A stretch of DNA of 64,000 nt from Microbacterium sp. AG1240. Lineage in GTDB: Bacteria; Actinomycetota; Actinomycetes; Actinomycetales; Microbacteriaceae. The DNA lies in contig NZ_RBXJ01000001.1 of the NCBI RefSeq assembly GCF_003635115.1, positions 1,116,001-1,180,000 of the forward strand, read 5' to 3'. This document shows positions 1-8,337 of this stretch, piece by piece. Within the stretch, counting starts at the first letter, position 1. The number at the start of each line of letters is the position of its first letter. A program made the position numbers and the translations under genes. The notes beneath the pieces are model-generated. The model ran no database searches, was not told where the DNA came from, and saw nothing but the letters and a program-made list of their open reading frames with translations.

Positions 1-1625
1 TGCGGCTCGTCGTGCTGATGATCGCGTTCTTCCTCCTCTCGGCGGTGCTCGGCGTGGGTCAGACCTGGCTCACCGCCACCGTGGGCAACGCGGTGACGGG
101 AGACCTCCGCCTGCGGCTGTTCGACCACCTCCAAGCCATGGAGCTCGGCTTCTTCACCCGCACCAAGACCGGCGTGATCCAGTCGCGCCTGCAGAACGAC
201 GTCGGGGGAGTCTCCGGCGTATTGACGAACACGGTCACCAGCATCCTGGGCAATACCGTCACGGTCGTCGCCTCACTCGTGGCGATGGTGCTCATCGACT
301 GGCGGCTGACCCTCATCGCCGTGGTGATGATGCCGATCCTCGTGCTGGTGCAGCGGCGGGTCGGCCAGGTGCGGGCGCGCATCGCGGGCGAGACCCAGGA
401 GTCGCTGTCGGAGCTCACCTCCATCACGCAGGAGACGCTCAGCGTCTCGGGCATCCTGTTGTCGAAGTCGTTCAACCGCCAGCGCGCCGAGTCGGGGCGG
501 TTCGCCCACGAGAACACCAACCAGGTGCGCCTGCAGGTGCGCCGCGCCATGAGCGGGCAGGGCTTCTTCGCCGTCGTGCAGGTGCTCATGGCGAGCGTGC
601 CGGCCGTCATCTACCTCGTGGCGGGGTTCCTCGTCACCGGTGGCGACGGCGGCACGGTCACGGCGGGAACGATCGTCGCCTTCACCACCGTGCAGGCGCG
701 ACTGCTCATGCCGCTGATGGGACTCATGCGCGTGGCCCTCGATCTGCAGACGTCGGCGGCACTGTTCGCCCGCATCTTCGAGTACCTCGACCTGGTTCCC
801 GCGATCACCGACAAGACCGACGCGATCGACGTGACGCGGGCCCCGGGGCCGCTCGGGCGCCTCGAGTTCCGCGATGTGCGGTTCCGCTACCCCGATGCGG
901 CCGAGGCGGCGCGTCCCACCCTCGACGGGGTGTCGTTCGTGGCCGAGCCCGGGCGGCACGTGGCGTTCGTCGGCCCGTCGGGGGCCGGAAAGACGACGAT
1001 CCTCTACCTCGCACCGCGCATGTACGAGGCATCCGGGGGTGCGGTGGTGTTCGCCGGGGCCGACGTGCGCGACCTGCGCGCCGAGTCGGTGATCGACCAG
1101 ATCGGGATCGTGTCGCAGGAGACCTACCTCTTCCACGCCACGATCCGCGAGAACCTCCGCTACGCCCGGCCCGACGCGACCGATGACGAGCTCGAGGCCG
1201 CCTGCCGATCGGCGAACATCCATCACGTGATCGCCGGATTCGAGAACGGGTACGACACGGTGGTCGGGGAGCGCGGCTACCGGTTGTCGGGCGGAGAGAA
1301 GCAGCGCATCGCGATCGCTCGCGTGTTGCTGAAAGATCCGCCGGTGCTCCTCCTCGACGAGGCGACGAGCGCGCTCGATACCGTGTCGGAGCGCATCGTG
1401 CAGGAGGCTCTGGATGCTGTCGCCCGCGGCCGCACGACGCTCACCGTCGCCCATCGACTGTCGACGGTGATCGGTGCCGACGTGATCCACGTCGTCGATG
1501 ACGGACGGATCGTGGAGTCGGGCACCCACTCGCAGCTCCTCGCCGCGGGGGGCCTGTACGCGAGCCTCGCCGCCGAGCAGCTGGCGGCGACCCGCGTGCT
1601 GACGGAGGAGCAGACGGCGGGCTGA
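1..1625 (+). CDS. ABC exporter, fused membrane and ATPase domains (5' end missing)
   Basis: This is the C-terminal 540 or so residues of a half-size ABC exporter (MsbA/multidrug type) in the cytoplasmic membrane. The frame is open to the left edge, so the start lies outside the window. Visible in order are a six-helix-type transmembrane region to about nt 790, then a nucleotide-binding domain with Walker A GPSGAGKTT (near nt 975), Q-loop VSQET, signature LSGGEKQR, Walker B VLLLDEATSALD and switch histidine in AHRLSTV. All motifs needed for ATP hydrolysis are intact. Family members are usually 580-650 residues, so only a short N-terminal piece is missing. Exporters of this type usually act as homo- or heterodimers and a partner could lie upstream. 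The substrate cannot be told from sequence. Confidence 0.95.
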   Translation, partial: RLVVLMIAFFLLSAVLGVGQTWLTATVGNAVTGDLRLRLFDHLQAMELGFFTRTKTGVIQSRLQNDVGGVSGVLTNTVTSILGNTVTVVASLVAMVLIDWRLTLIAVVMMPILVLVQRRVGQVRARIAGETQESLSELTSITQETLSVSGILLSKSFNRQRAESGRFAHENTNQVRLQVRRAMSGQGFFAVVQVLMASVPAVIYLVAGFLVTGGDGGTVTAGTIVAFTTVQARLLMPLMGLMRVALDLQTSAALFARIFEYLDLVPAITDKTDAIDVTRAPGPLGRLEFRDVRFRYPDAAEAARPTLDGVSFVAEPGRHVAFVGPSGAGKTTILYLAPRMYEASGGAVVFAGADVRDLRAESVIDQIGIVSQETYLFHATIRENLRYARPDATDDELEAACRSANIHHVIAGFENGYDTVVGERGYRLSGGEKQRIAIARVLLKDPPVLLLDEATSALDTVSERIVQEALDAVARGRTTLTVAHRLSTVIGADVIHVVDDGRIVESGTHSQLLAAGGLYASLAAEQLAATRVLTEEQTAG

Positions 1626-1646
1626 CGGTCGGCTGACGGCGGCTCA

Positions 1647-1700
1647 CCTGCCGCGAATCGGGGCATGGAGCGTGCCGGAGACCCCCGCTCGCGGCAACTC
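1647..1700. repeat. Palindromic repeat, family A, degenerate copy 1
   Basis: Imperfect inverted repeat just after the ABC exporter. The right arm retains GCGGCAACTC and the left arm reads CCTGCCGCGAATCGGGG, matching in order the better copies at 6345-6400 and 7388-7442. It could act as a transcription terminator for the exporter gene. Confidence 0.55.
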
Positions 1701-1853
1701 GGTGACCCGGGTGCGCGGAGTGTTCGTCCGCGCGCGAGGTCTCGTTCACCTGCGCGCATATCGCCCGTTCTCCGCGCCGCGGGACGGTGACGGTACCCGA
1801 ACCCACCGTCCCCGCGGACGCGCCTCGCGTGCGCCCGCCAGCCAGGGAGAACC

Positions 1854-4800
1854 ATGCCTCTTCTGCTCGCCGCCCCGAAGCGTCGGCTTCCGCTTCTCCT
1901 CGGCGGAGGTGTCACCGTCGCGGTGGTCGTCGCCGGGGTTCTCGTCGCAACCCTCTCGGGCGGCGCCGCATCCGCTCTCGAGGGCTCCGGAACCGCCGAG
2001 ACCCCTTACGTCATCGACGATGCGGCGGAGTTCTCGACCTTCATCCAGAACGTCAACGCCGACACGGCCGGAACGGGCGCCGCCGCCGCGCACTACGAGC
2101 TCGGCGCCGACATCTCTCTCACCGCACCGATGCCGATGATCAACAGCTTCGCCGGCGTGCTCGACGGTGCCGGACACACGGTCTTCGGACTCTCGATCGA
2201 CTATTCGACGTCTGCGGCCTACCAGGCATCGAACGGCGTCAACAAGACCGCGGCCCTCATCAACGCGCAGCGCGGAACGGTCGAGCGGATCGGCTTCAGC
2301 CAGGTCTCGATCACGGGCACCAGCGCGGCCGAGTCGCAGACGACCGCGACGAAGAAGGCGACGGTCGCCGCGCACAACTACGGACTCATCGATCAGGTCT
2401 ACGCGCTCGGTTCGGTGGACGGCGGGTGGCGTACCGGCGGTCTCGTCGCCGACAACATGGGTGGCGGAACGATCCAGAACAGCTACTTCCGCGGGTCGGT
2501 CGTCTCGGGCTGGGAGGCGGGCGGGATCACCGCACGCAACGACAACGCGGGCGTCGAGAAGATCACGAACGTCTATGTCAGCGGCACGGTCTCGACCGCG
2601 ACCCGCAACATCGGCATGATCGCCGGCTACAGCTACAGCACCGCCACCATCCGCGGCGCGGTCGCCCTCGACGGCTCGGTCACGCAGGGCTCGGGCCAGT
2701 CCGCGAACAACATCGGTCGCATCAACGGTCAGAACAACACGAGCGTCGGCAGCCGCGGTGCGACCTACGCCGACAACCTCGCGCTCGATTCGCTCCGTCT
2801 GACCACGGGCACGGCGGGCGTGACGGTCACGGGCACCGCCGCCGACCGGCAGGGCCTGTCGAAGACCTCCGCCGAGCTGACCCAGCAGTCGACGTTCGAG
2901 GCCATCGGCTGGGACTTCGCGTCGACCTGGCGGATGGATGCGGCGACGCTGCGCCCGCACCTCGGAGGAGTCTCCGAGAAGGCGGCGCCCGTCGTCTCGA
3001 CGCCCACCGCCACGCCCACCCCGACCCCGACGGTCGCCGACCTCACGTCGTCCTCCGCCGTGACCAGCCCGGACGGCAAGACGGTGGCCACCCTGCGCAC
3101 CGACGCCGCGGGAGACCTCACCTACTCCGTCACGCAGGACGGCAGCACGATCGTCCGCGACTCCGCCCTCGGCCTGGTCGTCGACGGCGTCGATTGGGGG
3201 CAGGGCGTCTCCCTCGGCGCCGCCGCGACCTCGACGACCGACGAGTCGTACCCGTTGATGGGTCTGAACGACACCGGACGCGACCACCGGAACACCAGCG
3301 TGATCCCGTTGCGGAAGGCCGACGGGTCGCTCGTCTCGGTCGAGGTTCGCGCATTCGATACCGGCGTCGCCGTCCGCTACGTGCTCGACCCCTCCCTGGT
3401 CGGCGCGGTCGTCTCGCGCGAAGACACGGCGTTCTCGTTCGACCCGGCGTCGACCCTGACCTACCAGGCGGTGACGGCCAGTACCATCGACGACCTGCAG
3501 AACAGCTTCGCCCGGTCGAGCTTCGACGCCGCCGGCGACCGCGACATCACGGTGCTCCCCACGGTGGAGACCCCCGACGGGCACGTCGCCAACATCACCG
3601 AGGCGAACATCCTCGACTGGCCCGCCATCGCGTTGAAGACCACCCGGGGCGGCGTCATCTCGACCTACTACTGGGCGACCGACAACGGGCAGGGCACGTT
3701 CGCCGTGAAGGCCGAGAGTCCGCACTCGCCGTTCCGTGTCATCACGATCGCCGACAACCTGACCGATTTCACCAACTCCGACATCGTCACCGCCGTGAAC
3801 CCGCCGATCGACACCTCGGTGTTCCCGGGCGGCGACACGAGCTGGATCGAACCCGGCACGAACGCCTGGTCGACGCTGACGACCAACGATCAGAGCGTCG
3901 CCGGCATGCAGGCGCTCCTCGACGCAGCATCCGACGCCCGGATCCCCGGGATCCTCATCGAGGGCAACCTCGCGCACTCCTCGTGGGGGTCGACCACCGC
4001 TCAGCGGTTCGCGAACATCGCGGCGCTCGTCGAGCGCGGGAAGGCGAAGGCGTTCCCGGTCTCGGTGTGGCTGTGGACCGACTACGACAAGGCGGCCGGC
4101 GTCGACAGCACGTTCACCGCCGGTGTCACGTACGACTCGGCGAGCCCCTACCCGCAGGTGAGCCTGCAGAACCCCGACCTGCGAGAGGCCTACCTCGACC
4201 TCGTGCGATCAACGGGCATCGCCGGCACGAAGGTCGACCACACCAACGAAGAGACCGAGACCAAGGTCACCTTCTTCCGCGACTTCGCCCGCGACTCCGC
4301 GGCACGCCGGCTCATGGTGATCTATCACAACCCGCTCGAGCCGACCGGTCTGAACCGCACCTACCCCAACGAACTCGGGCGCGAAGCGATCAAGGGCCTC
4401 CAGTCGGGCTACAGCGCGAACCAGCAGACCCTCGCGCCGTTCACACGCCTGATCGCCGGCACCGCCGACTACACGCCCTTCCTGCTGTCGGGATCGGGTG
4501 GCAACGTCACCTGGGCGCACCAGCTCGCTTCGACGGTCGTCTACTCGATGCCGTACCTGCAGCTCTCCGAGCGCCCCGACTATCTCGCTCCCGGCGGGCA
4601 GTACCACGACCTCGTCGGCGACGTCATCGCGAACCTGCCGACCACGTGGAAGCAGAGCCGCATGCTGCCGCAGAGCGCGATCGGCGCGACCACCGCGGTC
4701 GTTCGCGAAACGGCGGACGGGGAGTTCTGGATCGCCGTGACGGCGGGGGCGGACGCCGGCGGCGAGATGTCGATCCCGCTCGACTTCCTGCCCTCGGGCA

Positions 4801-6338
4801 CGACCTACAACGCCGACGTCTACGCCGACAAGAGCGCGTCGGCCGCGATGAGCCGCACGGTGTCGCAGGTCGACAGCGCCTCGACGCTCACCGCAGAGGT
4901 GCGTAACGGCGGCGGCTTCCTCGCCCGCATCACGACCCGGGCGATCGACAACCCGCTCGGCGAGGGCGGGACGAACGGCTACACGATCGACGACGAGGCC
5001 GACCTCGCGCTCATCGCGCAGCATCCGATGGCCACCTTCACCCTCACCGCCGACATCACCCTGACCAAGCCCTGGACCCCGGTGCCGTCCTTCCTCGGCA
5101 CCATCGACGGCAACGGTCACAAGATCGTCGGGCTCGAGGTCGAGGGCGGCGCGTCGAAGGCGTTCATCGTCAACAACTCGGGCGTGATCCGCCGGCTGGG
5201 GTTCGTCGATCCGGTCTCGACGGTTCCCGCACCGTACGTGCAGACCACACGCGTCGCCGTGGTCGCGGTGGCCAACGCGGGTCTGATCGACGAGGTCTTC
5301 GTGCGAGGCGCCGAGGTGACGGGCGGATGGCGGACGGCGCCGATCGCGGCCGAGAACACCGGAGAGGTGCGCTCGAGCTACACCGTCGACGCGAAGGTCG
5401 TATCGAACTGGGAGGCCGGCGGCCTGGTCGCGTGGAACTCCGCGACGGGCGTGCTGACGAAGAACTACGTCGTCGGCGCCGACGTGCGCGCCGACGTGCA
5501 GAACGGAGGCATCCTCACCGGGTACGGCTACTCGGGCACGCAGGTGCGAGGCAACGTCATCGTGAGCGGATCGATCACCACGGCGAACGCTCCGCGGGGC
5601 CGCATCGTGGCTCGCGAGAACGGCGTGCCCACCTACGGCGACAACCTCTCGCTCGCGACAGCTCAGGTGAACGGCGCTGCCGTGACCGGCGGCACCGCGA
5701 GCAACCGCAACGGCGCCGACCGCACCGCGGAGGAACTCGCCACCGCCTCGACGTACGAGGCGATCGGGTGGGACTTCTCGGAGGTGTGGGAGTTCGACGC
5801 CGACAGGGGGCGCCCGGTTCTCCGAGCGGTGGATGAAGCGGTCGCCTCCGGGCCGTCGACGGCCTCGCAGCAGGTGCAGGTCGCGGTGCCGCAGATCGTG
5901 GAGGGCGAGTTCGTCTGGAGCATCGACGGATCCAACGACACCGTCGACCTGGGAGAGGCCGTGGAGGGGCCCGGGTACTTCGAGGCGCGGGGCGAGATCC
6001 ATCCGATCCGCGTGACCGACACCCGTCGCTCGGCAGCATCGTGGTCGCTGTCGGGCCAGGTGGGCGACTTCGCCGGCACCGCCGGCACGTTCGGCGCGGA
6101 GCACCTCGGGTGGACCCCGAAGATCGTCGAACCGGGCGCGGGCGCCCGTGCCGGAGCCGCCGTGGCACCGGCGTTCGACGGCGGCCCCGGACTCGCCGTC
6201 TCCGCCACGCTCGGCTCGGCCGACTCCGGGCACGCGGCGGGCTCGGCGCGACTGGGCGCCGACCTGCTGTTCAAGCTCCCCGCCGAGGTCGCCGACGGCA
6301 CCTACCGCGGCACGCTGACCTTGACGGCGCTCGGCTGA
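1854..6338 (+). CDS. Secreted or anchored GH97-type glycosidase with duplicated GLUG modules
   Basis: A 1494-residue exported protein. A hydrophobic segment at about residues 11-38 is a signal peptide or membrane anchor. Residues ~45-375 are a GLUG-type beta-solenoid-like module, followed by a Pro/Thr linker (~379-395). Residues ~395-650 match the N-terminal beta-sandwich of glycoside hydrolase family 97, ~650-930 its catalytic barrel (IEGNLAHSSWG, GTKVDH, LNRTYPNELGRE, PFTRLIAGTADYTP) and ~930-1030 its C-terminal domain. A second GLUG module (~1035-1335) repeats the first, including EAIGWDF, and a beta-rich tail ends the protein. GH97 enzymes hydrolyse alpha-glucosides or alpha-galactosides. 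D795 aligns with the nucleophile of retaining members, but the position 55 residues later, usually the acid/base Glu, is Q850. The ATG at 1854 follows AGGGAGA. Exact substrate unknown. Confidence 0.85.
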   Translation: MPLLLAAPKRRLPLLLGGGVTVAVVVAGVLVATLSGGAASALEGSGTAETPYVIDDAAEFSTFIQNVNADTAGTGAAAAHYELGADISLTAPMPMINSFAGVLDGAGHTVFGLSIDYSTSAAYQASNGVNKTAALINAQRGTVERIGFSQVSITGTSAAESQTTATKKATVAAHNYGLIDQVYALGSVDGGWRTGGLVADNMGGGTIQNSYFRGSVVSGWEAGGITARNDNAGVEKITNVYVSGTVSTATRNIGMIAGYSYSTATIRGAVALDGSVTQGSGQSANNIGRINGQNNTSVGSRGATYADNLALDSLRLTTGTAGVTVTGTAADRQGLSKTSAELTQQSTFEAIGWDFASTWRMDAATLRPHLGGVSEKAAPVVSTPTATPTPTPTVADLTSSSAVTSPDGKTVATLRTDAAGDLTYSVTQDGSTIVRDSALGLVVDGVDWGQGVSLGAAATSTTDESYPLMGLNDTGRDHRNTSVIPLRKADGSLVSVEVRAFDTGVAVRYVLDPSLVGAVVSREDTAFSFDPASTLTYQAVTASTIDDLQNSFARSSFDAAGDRDITVLPTVETPDGHVANITEANILDWPAIALKTTRGGVISTYYWATDNGQGTFAVKAESPHSPFRVITIADNLTDFTNSDIVTAVNPPIDTSVFPGGDTSWIEPGTNAWSTLTTNDQSVAGMQALLDAASDARIPGILIEGNLAHSSWGSTTAQRFANIAALVERGKAKAFPVSVWLWTDYDKAAGVDSTFTAGVTYDSASPYPQVSLQNPDLREAYLDLVRSTGIAGTKVDHTNEETETKVTFFRDFARDSAARRLMVIYHNPLEPTGLNRTYPNELGREAIKGLQSGYSANQQTLAPFTRLIAGTADYTPFLLSGSGGNVTWAHQLASTVVYSMPYLQLSERPDYLAPGGQYHDLVGDVIANLPTTWKQSRMLPQSAIGATTAVVRETADGEFWIAVTAGADAGGEMSIPLDFLPSGTTYNADVYADKSASAAMSRTVSQVDSASTLTAEVRNGGGFLARITTRAIDNPLGEGGTNGYTIDDEADLALIAQHPMATFTLTADITLTKPWTPVPSFLGTIDGNGHKIVGLEVEGGASKAFIVNNSGVIRRLGFVDPVSTVPAPYVQTTRVAVVAVANAGLIDEVFVRGAEVTGGWRTAPIAAENTGEVRSSYTVDAKVVSNWEAGGLVAWNSATGVLTKNYVVGADVRADVQNGGILTGYGYSGTQVRGNVIVSGSITTANAPRGRIVARENGVPTYGDNLSLATAQVNGAAVTGGTASNRNGADRTAEELATASTYEAIGWDFSEVWEFDADRGRPVLRAVDEAVASGPSTASQQVQVAVPQIVEGEFVWSIDGSNDTVDLGEAVEGPGYFEARGEIHPIRVTDTRRSAASWSLSGQVGDFAGTAGTFGAEHLGWTPKIVEPGAGARAGAAVAPAFDGGPGLAVSATLGSADSGHAAGSARLGADLLFKLPAEVADGTYRGTLTLTALG

Positions 6339-6344
6339 GCGCAC

Positions 6345-6400
6345 GAGTTGCCGCAACTCGGGGGCTTACCCGGCAGGGTGACCCCGAGTTGCGGCAACTC
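6345..6400. repeat. Palindromic repeat, family A, copy 2 (19-bp perfect inverted repeat)
   Basis: Arms 6345-6363 and 6382-6400 are perfectly complementary over 19 nt with an 18-nt loop. Each arm also contains a smaller near-perfect palindrome (GAGTTGC-N-GCAACTC). It lies 6 nt after the GH97 stop and overlaps the stop codon of the convergent DUF559 gene by 2 nt, so it could serve as a bidirectional terminator. The sequence from 6389 to 6417, including the last codons of the DUF559 gene, recurs exactly at 7431-7459. Confidence 0.9.
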
Positions 6401-7286
6401 AGCGCGAGAGGGCGGCGGACAGGTCGGACAGGAACCCGGTGGGGTCCTGGAGATCCCGCTGGGTGACCTGCAGTACGGTCCAGCCCAGGGCCTCGAGGCG
6501 ACGGCGGCGCGCGATGTCTCTGCGCCACTGGTCCTTGTCGCGGTGGTAGTCGCCCTCGTACTCGATGGCGATCTTGCGCTCGGGGTAGGCGAGGTCGACC
6601 CGGGCCACGAACCGCCCCGCGTCATCACGCACGACGTGATTGACCTCCGGGATGAGCACGCCCGCCTCGTGGAGGACGACCCGCAGCTCCGACTCCTTCG
6701 GCGACTCCGCGCGACCGTCGAGGAGCTCGAGGGCGGCGTCGAGACGGGGTCGTCCGCGCCGGCCCGGCCACGCTGCGGCGGCGGCTGCGAGGTCGGCGAT
6801 CGTCGCGAGACGCCGGTGCAGCAGGGCGTCGCCGACGGCGACCAGCTCTCGGAGGCTCAGGACGGCGGCGAGATCGCAGAAGGTGCGGGCCGGCGTCGTG
6901 CAGAGCACCCCGTGGCGCCGGTCGGCGTCGTCACGACGGCACGAGACCTGGTGGCCGATCGTGCCGGCGCCGCGTGGCGCGCGTGCTCCGCGGGGAACGC
7001 TGACGTGGAGGTCGGACCGGCGTGTCATCTCCGGCGGCAGGGGGAGGCCGTGCAGACCGGCGGCGGTCGCGTGGCTGAAGGCGGCGAAGTGCGGGAGCCT
7101 GGTCGCCCTGGCGCGACACCGTTCGATCAGCGAGGGCTCGCCGACACCCGTGCGCACCCCGTAGAAGGGAGCGGCGAGATCGGAGGCGCGCAGCCGGTCG
7201 GGCGACACCCCGTGCCGTCGCGCGTCGGCGACCGTGAAGGGGACGCCGCGGAGCCCCGGCGGCAGCGGTCTCGGTGCGGCGGGCAT
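6399..7286 (-). CDS. DUF559 / Vsr-like endonuclease-fold protein
   Basis: About 295 residues. The first ~190 residues resemble the winged-helix and linker region of AbiEi-type antitoxin-like proteins (GVSPDRLRASDLAAPFYGVRTG, FSHATAAGLHGLPLP). The C-terminal ~100 residues are a DUF559 domain of the Vsr/PD-(D/E)XK superfamily: VDLAYPERKIAIEYEGDYH, then RRDIARRRRLEALGW. The Asp, Glu and His positions expected in the active site are present. No AbiEii toxin gene lies beside it, so it is not a classical type IV toxin-antitoxin pair. The start at 7286 is preferred over an ATG 39 nt upstream because GGGAGG lies about 9 nt before it. The stop codon overlaps a palindromic repeat and the gene sits between two copies of that repeat. 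Biological role unknown; nuclease activity is inferred from the fold only. Confidence 0.75.
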   Translation of the reverse strand: MPAAPRPLPPGLRGVPFTVADARRHGVSPDRLRASDLAAPFYGVRTGVGEPSLIERCRARATRLPHFAAFSHATAAGLHGLPLPPEMTRRSDLHVSVPRGARAPRGAGTIGHQVSCRRDDADRRHGVLCTTPARTFCDLAAVLSLRELVAVGDALLHRRLATIADLAAAAAAWPGRRGRPRLDAALELLDGRAESPKESELRVVLHEAGVLIPEVNHVVRDDAGRFVARVDLAYPERKIAIEYEGDYHRDKDQWRRDIARRRRLEALGWTVLQVTQRDLQDPTGFLSDLSAALSR

Positions 7287-7387
7287 GCGGCCAGCCTCCC
7301 GCGCACTCGCCGTACCGCGCCGCATCCGCCCCTCGTTGTGGACGACCCGGCCCGCCCGACGACCTGGGGAGGCGAGCCCGATTCGCC

Positions 7388-7442
7388 GAGTTGCCGCGAT
7401 GCGGGCTCACTCCGCGCGGGAGGGCCCGGATTGCGGCAACTC
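7388..7442. repeat. Palindromic repeat, family A, copy 3
   Basis: The outer 10-bp arms GAGTTGCCGC and GCGGCAACTC are perfect; the inner part is degenerate. It is in the same orientation as copy 2 and overlaps the stop codon of the glycosyltransferase gene by 2 nt. A 29-nt stretch at 7431-7459 is identical to 6389-6417. Confidence 0.8.
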
Positions 7443-8337
7443 AGCGCGAGAGGGCGGCGAGGCCGCGCTCGAAGGCCTCCACCGCTTGGCGGTAGGCGTC
7501 GTCGGGGTGGCTGTGGGCGATCTCGCGCAGCGGGGGCAGATCCATCGCCCGCACGAGACGCACGCGCTCGGCGACGGCGGCGGTGTGGCCCGCAGCATCC
7601 AGGATTCCGATGCCCGCCCGCAGCGCCTCGAGGTAGTCGGTCAGCACGTCGAGGCGGGCCGTGCGCTGCGTGATCGACGAGCCGTCGGCGCGTTGGCGCC
7701 AGTGCACGACGACCTCGGGGACGACGTCGAACGCGCGGGCCCGGGTGTACATCAGCTGCGCGACGACCTGGTCTTCGTACAGGCGCCCCTCTGGGAAGCG
7801 CAGTCCTGTCCGCTGCCAGAAGTCGGTGCGGCTGACCTTCGACCACGCCACGATGTTGCCGGATGCTGCGGGGTGTGCCTCGAGCGTCGTGGCGACGCGC
7901 GCGGGGTCGGTCGCCGCGGCCACCCACGACTGGACGACCCCGGGGCGGTAGTGCCCTTCGTCGTCGGGCCGCAGGCGCACGTACGCGCCCGCGGCGAAGT
8001 CGCTGCCGGAGCCCTCGAGCGTGCCGAGGAGCGTCTCGAGCGCTATCGGTGTCAGCAGGTCGTCGGCGTCGAGGAAGCCGAGGAAGGGCGTCTCGACGAG
8101 GTCGAGCCCGGCGTTGCGTGCGGCGCCGAGCCCGCGCTGATGGGCGTGGGTGACCACGCGGAAGCGAGGGTCGGCGTCGGCGACCGCGGCGAAGATCGCC
8201 CCGGTGTCGTCGGTCGACCCGTCGTCGACGAGCACGGCCGTCCAGTCGGCGCGGGTCTGCGCCCGCAGGGAGTCGAGCGCCTCGGCGGCGTACTCGGCCA
8301 CGTCGTACCCGGGGACGACGATCGTGATGGCGCTCAC
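7441..8337 (-). CDS. Family 2 glycosyltransferase
   Basis: A 298-residue cytoplasmic or membrane-associated glycosyltransferase with a GT-A fold. It begins ITIVVPGYDVAEYAAEALDSL, has the nucleotide-sugar site LVDDGSTDDT, the RGLGAARNAGL segment and the metal-binding DADD motif (GFLDADDLLTP), then a helical C-terminal part. Members transfer sugars to cell-wall polymers, capsule or lipids; the acceptor is unknown. The GTG start at 8337 overlaps the nifS stop (GTGA), so translation is probably coupled to the NAD operon although the function looks unrelated. Its last codons (ending AALSR) are identical at DNA level to those of the DUF559 gene because both lie in the same 29-nt repeat. Confidence 0.88.
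   Translation of the reverse strand: MSAITIVVPGYDVAEYAAEALDSLRAQTRADWTAVLVDDGSTDDTGAIFAAVADADPRFRVVTHAHQRGLGAARNAGLDLVETPFLGFLDADDLLTPIALETLLGTLEGSGSDFAAGAYVRLRPDDEGHYRPGVVQSWVAAATDPARVATTLEAHPAASGNIVAWSKVSRTDFWQRTGLRFPEGRLYEDQVVAQLMYTRARAFDVVPEVVVHWRQRADGSSITQRTARLDVLTDYLEALRAGIGILDAAGHTAAVAERVRLVRAMDLPPLREIAHSHPDDAYRQAVEAFERGLAALSR

Noticed and set aside
1746..6356. Long open frames on both strands over the GH97 gene, several hundred residues each
   Set aside because: They mirror the GH97 gene in other frames, are extremely rich in Arg, His or Asp, have no family signature and no ribosome site. This is usual in DNA of this GC content.
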